Shown here: positions 58,065 to 64,000 of the stretch, in pieces | How positions within the stretch are numbered: position 1 is the first letter of the stretch | Layout of the letters: each line of letters opens with the position of its first letter | Source: Roseovarius sp. THAF27 | GTDB lineage: Bacteria; Pseudomonadota; Alphaproteobacteria; Rhodobacterales; Rhodobacteraceae | Direction: 5' to 3' | Assembly: GCF_009363655.1 (NCBI RefSeq) | Contig: NZ_CP045393.1 | Location: forward strand, 1,240,001 to 1,304,000 | Length of the DNA stretch: 64,000 nucleotides | Program-made: the position numbers and the translations under genes | The notes under the pieces: generated by a model | The model's database searches: none | The model's input: only the letters and a program-made list of their open reading frames with translations | What the model was told of the DNA's origin: nothing

Positions 58065-58856
58065 ATGGCGATGAAGAAACCCAAGTGGGTGGTGGAAAAG
58101 GAACAGGCCAAGAAGGCCGCCGCGTCGGAAACGGTATGGTTGTTCGGCTTGCACGCGGTGCGCGATGCGCTGGAGAATCCACGGCGCCACAAGCTGCGGC
58201 TGGTGGTGACGAAAAACGCCGCCGACAAACTGGCGGACGCCATCGCAACGTCGGGCATGACGGCAGAGATGGCCGATCCGCGCAAGTTCAGCGCGCCGCT
58301 GGATCCGCAATCGGTGCACCAGGGCGCCGCGCTGGAGGTTAAGCCGCTGGACTGGGGAACGCTGGAGGATGTCTGCCTGGGCGACGGAACCCGGCCGCCG
58401 CGCGTGATGATGCTGGACCGGGTGACGGACCCGCATAACGTGGGCGCCATCCTGCGTTCGGCGGAAGTCTTCGGCGCCTCGGCCGTGATCGCGCCGCGCC
58501 ACCATTCCGCGCCCGAGACCGGGGCGCTGGCCAAGACGGCGAGCGGGGCATTGGAGCGGCAGCCCTACCTGCGCGTGCGCAACCTGTCGGACGCCATCGC
58601 GGCGCTTCAGGGCATGGGGTACATCGTGCTTGGGCTTGACGGCACGGCCGGGGAAACGATCGAAGAGGCGCTGGTCGGCGTACAGGACCGTCCCGTGGCG
58701 CTGGTGCTGGGGGCGGAAGGGCCCGGGTTGCGGCAGAAGACTCGCGAGACCTGCGACAAATTGGTGCGGATCGGCTTTTCCGGCGCGTTCGGGTCGCTCA
58801 ATGTCTCAAATGCGGCTGCCGTGGCCCTATATGCATCCAGAGGACAAACCGACTGA
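58065..58856 (+). CDS. rlmB: 23S rRNA 2'-O-ribose methyltransferase RlmB-type (TrmH/SpoU)
   Basis: A 263-residue SPOUT methyltransferase. A substrate-binding domain (about 25-95, with L-F-G-L-H-A-V-R-D-A-L-E-N-P) precedes the knotted catalytic domain. That domain has L-D-R-V-T-D-P-H-N-V-G-A-I-L-R-S-A near 127-143, L-V-L-G-A-E-G-P-G-L near 216-225 and L-N-V-S-N-A-A-A-V-A-L-Y at the end. RlmB modifies G2251 in E. coli 23S rRNA. AAGGAGG precedes the ATG; the first 20 residues are basic. The zinc-ribbon gene follows 18 nt later. Confidence 0.93.
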   Translation: MAMKKPKWVVEKEQAKKAAASETVWLFGLHAVRDALENPRRHKLRLVVTKNAADKLADAIATSGMTAEMADPRKFSAPLDPQSVHQGAALEVKPLDWGTLEDVCLGDGTRPPRVMMLDRVTDPHNVGAILRSAEVFGASAVIAPRHHSAPETGALAKTASGALERQPYLRVRNLSDAIAALQGMGYIVLGLDGTAGETIEEALVGVQDRPVALVLGAEGPGLRQKTRETCDKLVRIGFSGAFGSLNVSNAAAVALYASRGQTD

Positions 58857-58874
58857 CCAACCGACGGGGGGCTG

Positions 58875-59201
58875 ATGGGCCGGAAGATCGCCACGTGCTG
58901 TTACTGCGGAACGCGGGCTGTTCTGGTGTTCGACGAAACGCTGCATGAACTGACCTGCCGGGCATGCGGTGCACCGTTGCACGACATGAAGATGATGCCG
59001 CGATCCCCCCGGGCGCAGGATGTCCGACAGAAGAAGGCGCCGGTGGATCGCCGCAAGGGACGGCCCGTGGCCGAAAAGCCCGAGTGGCATGGTGGAGCCG
59101 ACCCGAGGCGGCGCAAGAAGAAATCGAAAAAGCGGCGCAAGCCGATGTTCGGACGGCTGCTGGAGGAGGTCTGGGACGTGGTGGAAGACATCATCGACTG
59201 A
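58875..59201 (+). CDS. C4 zinc-ribbon protein with basic middle
   Basis: A 108-residue protein with an N-terminal zinc ribbon (C-C-Y-C-G and C-R-A-C-G, residues 8-31) and a strongly basic stretch (R-R-R-K-K-K-S-K-K-R-R-K near 78-89). It ends in an acidic helix (E-E-V-W-D-V-V-E-D-I-I-D). The layout suggests nucleic-acid or ribosome contact. I do not recognise a family. It is in the same operon as rlmB, which fits an RNA-related role. Confidence 0.7.
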   Translation: MGRKIATCCYCGTRAVLVFDETLHELTCRACGAPLHDMKMMPRSPRAQDVRQKKAPVDRRKGRPVAEKPEWHGGADPRRRKKKSKKRRKPMFGRLLEEVWDVVEDIID

Positions 59202-59283
59202 GATCCGGCGGATTCTTACCGATTCTTCACACGTATTTTACAACCTCTTTTTATCTAAAAATCAGTACCTATCTCACATGTCA

Positions 59284-59312
59284 GAAGCGCCGAACTGGAA
59301 CTCCGGCGTTTC
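59284..59312 (+). ncRNA. Candidate small RNA or leader hairpin
   Basis: GAAGCGCCG (59284-59292) pairs with CGGCGTTTC (59304-59312) in a 9-bp stem with an 11-nt loop. A strong terminator follows at 59340. An AT-rich stretch (59222-59275) lies upstream with no reading frame. This could be a small RNA, or only the tail of the rlmB transcript; no clear promoter supports it. Confidence 0.25.
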
Positions 59313-59339
59313 TCTTCACTGTCCCTCGTTCCGCGACTG

Positions 59340-59367
59340 GCGCCCGGGTTATCCCGGGCGCTTTTTT
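59340..59367 (+). terminator. Intrinsic terminator before the CoA-binding gene
   Basis: A perfect 9-bp GC stem (GCGCCCGGG / CCCGGGCGC) with a TTAT loop is followed by six T residues. It ends the rlmB transcript or a small RNA, 30 nt before the next start codon. Confidence 0.9.
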
Positions 59368-59396
59368 CTTTTTCGCGAGCGCTCTAGGGTGGTGCC

Positions 59397-59870
59397 ATGA
59401 ACGAACGGTACACAGAGTCCCATCTGCGAAATATCCTGAAGCGCACCAAGCGCATCGCGGTCGTCGGCGTGTCGATGAACGAGGTGCGCCCGAGCTTCTA
59501 CGTGGCGCGCTATCTGAAGCTGAAGGGCTACGAAGTGGTTCCGATCAACCCCGGCCACGCTGGCAAGACCGCGTTCGGGGCAATGGTGCTGGGATCGCTG
59601 AGCGACATCGAGGGCGAGGTCGACATGATCGACATCTTTCGCCAGCCCGAGCATGTGCCCGCGATCGTGGACGAGGCGCTGGAGCGGTTCCCGGCGCTGC
59701 AGACGATCTGGATGCAGATCGGCGTATCGCACGAAGAGGCCGCGGAAAAGGCGCGGGCACGGGGCGTCGACGTGGTGATGAACCGTTGTCCGAAGATCGA
59801 ATACCAGCGCCTGTTCGGCGAGTTGCGGATGGGCGGGTTCAATACCGGCGTGATTTCATCGAAATTGTAG
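59397..59870 (+). CDS. CoA-binding Rossmann protein (YccU family)
   Basis: A 157-residue single-domain CoA-binding protein. The family marks are I-A-V-V-G-V-S near 20-26, G-Y-E-V-V-P-I-N-P near 45-53, E-V-D-M-I-D-I-F-R near 75 and the C-terminal V-V-M-N-R-C-P-K-I-E. Members bind CoA but their role is unclear. The gene is convergent with the hisF-hisE-Dabb operon and 16 nt from its end. Confidence 0.88.
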   Translation: MNERYTESHLRNILKRTKRIAVVGVSMNEVRPSFYVARYLKLKGYEVVPINPGHAGKTAFGAMVLGSLSDIEGEVDMIDIFRQPEHVPAIVDEALERFPALQTIWMQIGVSHEEAAEKARARGVDVVMNRCPKIEYQRLFGELRMGGFNTGVISSKL

Positions 59871-59885
59871 GAGCCATGACGGCGC

Positions 59886-60176
59886 TCAGGCGGCGGGGAT
59901 ATCCGCGGCGATGCGCATTTCGCGCAGCGGTTTGACGCGGGCGATGGCGCGGGAATAGATCGGGTGGGCCTTGTAGGCCGCGAGCGCGGCCTCGTCGGGG
60001 AATTCCACATAGACCACGAGATCGACTTCCGCGCCGGTCAGGGTGTCGGCATGTATATTCTGTCCGACCTCGAAATGGGTGCTGTGGGGGATCTGGCCAA
60101 GCATTTCCAGACCGGCGCGAATTTCGGGCAGGTCGGCGGGATCCTTGGCGGTGAAGAAAACGATGTGGCGAATCAT
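59886..60176 (-). CDS. Dabb (stress-response A/B barrel) domain protein
   Basis: A 96-residue ferredoxin-like alpha/beta barrel protein. It starts [12 protein letters not shown] and has D-L-V-V-Y-V-E-F-P-D-E-A-A-L-A-A-Y-K-A-H-P near 52-72, the usual Dabb pattern. Its start overlaps the hisE stop by 4 nt, so it is the last gene of the hisF-hisE operon, although no histidine role is known. Confidence 0.88.
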   Translation of the reverse strand: MIRHIVFFTAKDPADLPEIRAGLEMLGQIPHSTHFEVGQNIHADTLTGAEVDLVVYVEFPDEAALAAYKAHPIYSRAIARVKPLREMRIAADIPAA

Positions 60177-60484
60177 TCGGACCTGGCGGCTTTCTCGGCG
60201 AGGCCGGACTGCGATTGGCGGGCGGCGAGTTCCGTCATGACGTCATCCACGGAGACACCGCGGCTGTGCAGCATGACGAGCAGGTGAAAGAGCACGTCGG
60301 CGGCCTCTGACGTCAAGCGCGGTTTGTCGTCCCTGACCGCTTCGATCAGCGCCTCGATGGCTTCCTCGCCGAACTTCTCGGCGACCTTCTCGGGGCCCTT
60401 GGCCAGCAGCTTGGCGGTCCAGCTGTCCTCGGGCGAGGCGCTGGCGCGGGTGGCGACGATCTGTTCCAGCTCTTCGAGGGTCAT
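60173..60484 (-). CDS. hisE: Phosphoribosyl-ATP pyrophosphatase
   Basis: A 103-residue single-domain HisE, which hydrolyses PR-ATP to PR-AMP. The all-alpha MazG-like metal site is [10 protein letters not shown] and [11 protein letters not shown]. The start overlaps the hisF stop (ATGA). HisI is not in this window, so the two activities are on separate proteins. Confidence 0.94.
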   Translation of the reverse strand: MTLEELEQIVATRASASPEDSWTAKLLAKGPEKVAEKFGEEAIEALIEAVRDDKPRLTSEAADVLFHLLVMLHSRGVSVDDVMTELAARQSQSGLAEKAARSE

Positions 60485-61245
60485 GCGCCGATCCTCATCG
60501 GGATGCCGGCCGCGGCCATGTGAGCCTTGGCCTCGGCGATGGTGTGATCTCCGAAATGGAAGATGGAGGCGGCCAGCACGGCGGAGGCGCCGCCCTTGGT
60601 GACGCCGTCGACGAGGTGGTCGAGAGTGCCGACGCCGCCCGAGGCGATGACCGGGATCGAGACCGCGTCCGCGATGGCGCGGGTGAGGGGCAGGTTGAAG
60701 CCCGAACGGGTGCCGTCGCGGTCCATCGAAGTCAGCAGGATTTCCCCGGCGCCCTTGTCCTCGACCAGCTTGGCGAACTCGATGGCGTCGATGCCGGTGG
60801 GCTTGCGCCCGCCATGCGTGAAGATCTCCCACTTGCCGGGGCTGACCGTCTTGGCGTCGATGGCCACCACGATGCACTGGCTGCCGAACTGGTCGGCGGC
60901 AAGGCGAACCACGTCGGGGTCGGCCACGGCGGCGGAGTTGAACGAGACCTTGTCGGCCCCCGCCAGCAGCAGTGCACGCACATCCGCGACGGTACGGACA
61001 CCGCCGCCCACGGTGAGCGGGATGTAGCATTGCTCGGCGGTGCGGGTGACCACGTCGAGCATCACCCCGCGGTTTTCGTGGGTGGCGTGGATGTCCAGAA
61101 AGCACAGCTCGTCGGCACCGGCGGCGTCATAGGCGCGGGCGGCATCCACGGGGTCGCCCGCGTCGCGCAGGTTGACGAAGTTCACACCCTTGACCACGCG
61201 GCCATCGGCCACGTCGAGGCAGGGAATGATGCGGATCTTGAGCAT
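60481..61245 (-). CDS. hisF: Imidazole glycerol phosphate synthase subunit HisF
   Basis: A 254-residue TIM barrel that makes IGP and AICAR. Family motifs include [14 protein letters not shown] (catalytic Asp), [15 protein letters not shown] (second Asp) and I-A-S-G-G-V-G near the end. HisH, HisA and HisB lie outside the window. Operon: hisF-hisE-Dabb. Confidence 0.96.
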   Translation of the reverse strand: MLKIRIIPCLDVADGRVVKGVNFVNLRDAGDPVDAARAYDAAGADELCFLDIHATHENRGVMLDVVTRTAEQCYIPLTVGGGVRTVADVRALLLAGADKVSFNSAAVADPDVVRLAADQFGSQCIVVAIDAKTVSPGKWEIFTHGGRKPTGIDAIEFAKLVEDKGAGEILLTSMDRDGTRSGFNLPLTRAIADAVSIPVIASGGVGTLDHLVDGVTKGGASAVLAASIFHFGDHTIAEAKAHMAAAGIPMRIGA

Positions 61246-61416
61246 GGGCCGTCCTTTCGCGCCTGCCTTCTAGCGCGGGCGGCGGGCGGTGCCAATGGGG
61301 CTTTGGGCGCGCGCATCTCCAGGCGGCGATTTTTGAACCCCGCCGGGGGGATGGGCGACGGACAGGTGTCGGCGCGGTTCTGCGCCTAAACCCAATGCTT
61401 CCGAAAGGACCAAGCC

Positions 61417-62109
61417 ATGATGTCTTTCAAATCCACACTTGCCATGCTGTCGCTGGCCATGACCGCCGCCGTCGCCGCGCCGGCCGCACCGGCGCAGGCC
61501 GAGACCATCACCTGCCCGCACAGCCAGATCCGGCGCGAGGTGACCACGGGCCTTCCGGGAGGCTGGTGGAACACGCCGATCGTCAACTCGCTGACCGAGG
61601 CGCGGGTCACCAATATCGGCGGGCGCGCGGCGCTGCAGTGCATCTACGGACCCGCAGGGTCGATCCAGCGCTATGCGCCGGACGGAGCGACCTGCCGGGT
61701 GCGCGGTCGGCAGTTCGAGTGCAGCCGCGGGTCGGCCTCGGGCGCAGGGGCGCGGACCTTCTCGACCGGACCGCTGGAGATCCCGCAGACCTGGACCGCG
61801 GATCTTGACCGTGGGGCGGTGGGCCGCGGCAGTGGCGTGGACATCTGGTTCCAGGCCGAGACGGCGGAACTGCTGTACGTGGCGCCGCGCAATGGTGCGC
61901 AGCTGGGTGTGGGCGACCGGCGCAACCGGGGCTTTGACGGCTGTCGAGCTGCGCGGTACAGCGCGAACCGGGTGTCGCTGCGGGATATTCCGGTGGGGTC
62001 CTACATCTGCGCCAAGACCAACGAAGGGCGGATCAGCCAGTTTCGCGTGAACGCCGTGTCGGGCGGATCGCCCAAGACGCTGTCGCTTGGCTATACGACC
62101 TGGCAGTAG
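61417..62109 (+). CDS. Secreted Cys-containing hypothetical protein
   Basis: A 230-residue exported protein. The signal peptide spans 1-29 (L-A-M-L-S-L-A-M-T-A-A-V-A-A-P-A-A-P-A-Q-A, cleavage after A-Q-A). The mature part has about six cysteines and begins with I-T-C-P-H-S-Q-I. The C-terminus ends Y-T-T-W-Q. No family is recognised. It follows an AAAGGACC ribosome-binding stretch. Confidence 0.7.
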   Translation: MMSFKSTLAMLSLAMTAAVAAPAAPAQAETITCPHSQIRREVTTGLPGGWWNTPIVNSLTEARVTNIGGRAALQCIYGPAGSIQRYAPDGATCRVRGRQFECSRGSASGAGARTFSTGPLEIPQTWTADLDRGAVGRGSGVDIWFQAETAELLYVAPRNGAQLGVGDRRNRGFDGCRAARYSANRVSLRDIPVGSYICAKTNEGRISQFRVNAVSGGSPKTLSLGYTTWQ

Positions 62110-62136
62110 GCCCGCCTTCAATGGCCCGCCTTCAAT
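62109..62136 (+). repeat. 14-nt tandem duplication after the secreted gene
   Basis: The unit GGCCCGCCTTCAAT occurs twice in direct tandem (62109-62122 and 62123-62136), starting at the last base of the stop codon. It is a simple local duplication. Confidence 0.8.
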
Positions 62137-62146
62137 GGAAAGTCAG

Positions 62147-62167
62147 CACCCGGTCCTCGGCCGGGTG
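62147..62167 (+). terminator. Possible weak terminator hairpin
   Basis: CACCCGG pairs with CCGGGTG around a 7-nt loop, 38 nt after the secreted gene's stop. Only TT follows, so termination would be weak or rho-assisted. Confidence 0.35.
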
Positions 62168-62286
62168 TTGGCGTGCGTGAAGGCGGGGCCCGGCGGGATC
62201 GAGCCGATTCCGCGAATACCTGTTTCCACGCGGTGCGGTCGGCTTAGCTATAAGGGTGGACGGACCCCTTGCAGGAGATATTCGAG

Positions 62287-62739
62287 ATGAAACGATTTCT
62301 GACACTTGCCGCCGTGACCGCGCTGGCCGGCCCCGCATTCGCAGATGACGATCTGATGAAGGTGCAGTCCAGCAGCGACGTGGCCAGCACGATGGACGCG
62401 CTGGAAGCGGCGGTGGAAGGTGCCGGTGCCACGGTCTTTGCCCGCGTCGATCATGCCGGCGGGGCCGAACGTGTCGGGATGCAACTGGCCCCCTCGGAGG
62501 TTCTGATCTTCGGCAACCCCAAGCTGGGCACGCCGGCAATGCAGGCCGACCCGCTGGCGGGGCTGTTCCTGCCGATGAAGGTGCTGGTGTACGAAGATGC
62601 GGATGGGCAGGTCTGGCTGGCCTACGAGGACCCCGAGGAAATGTTCGACGAACTGGACAGGATCGACGACGACGCGGAGTATATCCAGCAGATGACCGGC
62701 GCGCTCGGCAAGCTGACCGAGAAGGCGGCGGGCGGCTAA
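62287..62739 (+). CDS. Secreted DUF302 protein
   Basis: A 150-residue exported protein with a signal peptide (L-T-L-A-A-V-T-A-L-A-G-P-A-F-A, cleavage near 19) and one DUF302 domain (about 25-125). The domain shows T-M-D-A-L-E-A-A-V-E-G-A-G-A-T-V-F-A-R-V-D-H and E-V-L-I-F-G-N-P-K-L-G-T-P. DUF302 domains occur in proteins of unknown, possibly redox or metal-related function. AGGAGA precedes the ATG. Confidence 0.85.
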   Translation: MKRFLTLAAVTALAGPAFADDDLMKVQSSSDVASTMDALEAAVEGAGATVFARVDHAGGAERVGMQLAPSEVLIFGNPKLGTPAMQADPLAGLFLPMKVLVYEDADGQVWLAYEDPEEMFDELDRIDDDAEYIQQMTGALGKLTEKAAGG

Positions 62740-62765
62740 ACCGGCGTTCGAATTGCAATGACAAG

Positions 62766-62785
62766 GGCCGCTTCGTGCGGCCTTT
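62766..62785 (+). terminator. Terminator after the DUF302 gene
   Basis: A 6-bp stem GGCCGC / GCGGCC with loop TTCGT is followed by TTT. It lies 27 nt after the stop codon, so termination here is likely but modest in strength. Confidence 0.6.
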
Positions 62786-62902
62786 GCTGATTCGGCCGGG
62801 TGGCGGAGTGAATACCCGCTCACGCGGCAAGACCCGGATTGGCGGTCGCGGGAAAGCCGGGTACTGACGGGCGGCAACAGTATCGAGGCAGTGAGTGAGA
62901 AA

Positions 62903-64000
62903 ATGATGAAAAAACTGATGGGGGCGTTTGTCGCCGTTTTGGCTTGCGGTGCGGCAGTGGCCGAGGAGTCCGACATCGATGCCCTGGCGACTCGGCATTT
63001 CGGCCCGCTGATGGAGACGCACGACATTCCGGGTATTGCCCTGGGCATAACCCATGGCGGGGACAGCCAGTTCTTTACGATCGGGCTTGCGGCGCGGGAC
63101 GACGGCGTGGCGGTGACGCCGGATACCCTGTTCGAGTTGGGATCAATCAGCAAGCTCTTCACGGCAACCCAGGCGGCGTTGATGGAGGTGCGGGGCGAAC
63201 TTGACCTGGATGATCCGGTGTCAGCCTACATTGAACCGCTGAAGGGAAGCGCGTTCGGCGCTCTGTCGCTCGCTGACCTTGCGACGCACCATTCCGGTGG
63301 CTTGCCCCTTCAGGTGCCGGACGGGGTAAGTGACATCGATGCACTGATTTCCTGGCTGAAAGACTGGGCCCCGTCGATGAAGGGCGCGCGCAGTTATTCG
63401 AACATAAGTATCGGTTTGCTGGGTCATATCGAATCGCGGATCGCCGACAGGAGCTATGCCGAACTGATGGAGCAGGGCCTGTTTGCCGAGATGGGGTTGC
63501 GCGACACGTTTGTGGACGTGCCAGAGGCGGTGATGCCGCGCTACGCGTATGGAGTGGATCGCGATACGGGAGAGGCGATCCGCGTCGGTCCCGGTGTCCT
63601 GGATGACGAGGCTTACGGGGTCAAGTCCTCGGCTCGGGATCTGGTGCGGCTGCTGGACCTCTACCTGGGACATGCTCAGGCGGGTGATGATCTGACGCAA
63701 GCCTTGGCGCGGACGCGTGAAGGGTTCGGGACGACCAAAGCTTATGTCCAGAACCTGATCTGGGAAGAGTATCCTTGGCCGGTCGATGCGGACCGGATGG
63801 TCCGAGGCAACAGCTATGACTTCATACTGGAGCCGCAGCCGATGGAGCGCATCGCTCCGGCCCGGGCGCCGGGACAGGACGTGATCCTGAACAAGACGGG
63901 GGCGACTTTCGGCTTCGGGGCCTATGTCGTGTTGCTGCCGGGGCAGGATCTTGGCGTGGTCTACCTGGCCAATCGCAACATCCCGAACGAGGCGCGTGTG
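62903..64000 (+). CDS. Class C (AmpC-type) serine beta-lactamase, 3' end cut by window
   Basis: The reading frame is open to the window edge (366 residues present; AmpC is about 380, so little is missing). A signal peptide spans 1-20. The class C motifs are all present: S-I-S-K with Ser81 and Lys84, Y-S-N in A-R-S-Y-S-N-I-S, and K-T-G in L-N-K-T-G-A-T-F-G-F-G. It would hydrolyse beta-lactams in the periplasm; it could also be a penicillin-binding esterase relative. No AmpR-type regulator is seen in the 163-nt upstream gap. The start may be the first or second of two adjacent ATGs. Confidence 0.88.
   Translation, partial: MMKKLMGAFVAVLACGAAVAEESDIDALATRHFGPLMETHDIPGIALGITHGGDSQFFTIGLAARDDGVAVTPDTLFELGSISKLFTATQAALMEVRGELDLDDPVSAYIEPLKGSAFGALSLADLATHHSGGLPLQVPDGVSDIDALISWLKDWAPSMKGARSYSNISIGLLGHIESRIADRSYAELMEQGLFAEMGLRDTFVDVPEAVMPRYAYGVDRDTGEAIRVGPGVLDDEAYGVKSSARDLVRLLDLYLGHAQAGDDLTQALARTREGFGTTKAYVQNLIWEEYPWPVDADRMVRGNSYDFILEPQPMERIAPARAPGQDVILNKTGATFGFGAYVVLLPGQDLGVVYLANRNIPNEARV

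Noticed and set aside
1-64000. Mobile elements, prophage or integrated plasmid
   Set aside because: No transposase, integrase, phage structural gene or attachment-site pair is visible; coding style is uniform apart from AT-rich palindromes.

Overview
The window is a chromosomal segment of a high-GC alphaproteobacterium, almost certainly a marine member of the Roseobacter group (Rhodobacteraceae). Pointers are the Rhodobacterales-type hypothetical proteins, a DddP-like M24 enzyme with a divergent LysR regulator, fused PntA with PntB, RpoH with a heat-shock-type promoter, a GTTC-N7-GTTC LexA box in front of mmcB, a tRNA-His lacking G-1 and carrying A73, and short palindromic intergenic repeats. 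I see no insertion sequence, prophage, CRISPR array or rRNA gene. Coding density is high, with many 1-4 nt overlaps and several TTG/GTG starts.

Layout. 1-10 kb: YjbR protein, short-chain dehydrogenase, isoprenylcysteine-type methyltransferase, pntAB, a 39-residue lysine-rich protein, a DUF3422 protein, an MFS transporter and a small-membrane-protein/HlyD pair. 10-20 kb: the ribB-ribH-nusB operon (minus strand), a ClpP-fold membrane protein with a coiled-coil partner, mmcB, tRNA-His, an rluD-type gene whose start codon overlaps that of a divergent gene, rpoH and a lipoprotein hydrolase. 20-30 kb: DksA-like zinc finger, oligoendopeptidase F, the LysR/DddP-like pair, and an exonuclease-signal peptidase-DNA ligase operon, then a FAH-family enzyme and a lysophospholipase-like hydrolase. 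30-44 kb: SCP2 and TPR proteins, a Suv3-type helicase with S4 protein, ferredoxin and CarD, a CPA2 antiporter, a 989-residue PilM/GspL-like membrane protein, metY, and a glycosyltransferase-like gene.

44.4-52.0 kb is the most unusual part. It is a same-strand run of nine genes: a coiled-coil protein, two tiny membrane proteins, two large proteins of unknown family, an AAA+ ATPase, further small membrane proteins and a DUF1523 protein. Palindromic repeats sit between some of them. It looks like one ATPase-driven, membrane-associated system of unknown function, and it is the best candidate here for something undescribed.

52-64 kb: a sulfotransferase-like protein, a compact chemosensory cluster (soluble double-PAS receptor, CheR, CheD, triple-CheW protein, no CheA/CheY/CheB), tRNA-Tyr, rlmB with a zinc-ribbon gene, a CoA-binding protein, hisF-hisE-Dabb, two secreted proteins, and a class C beta-lactamase cut by the window edge.
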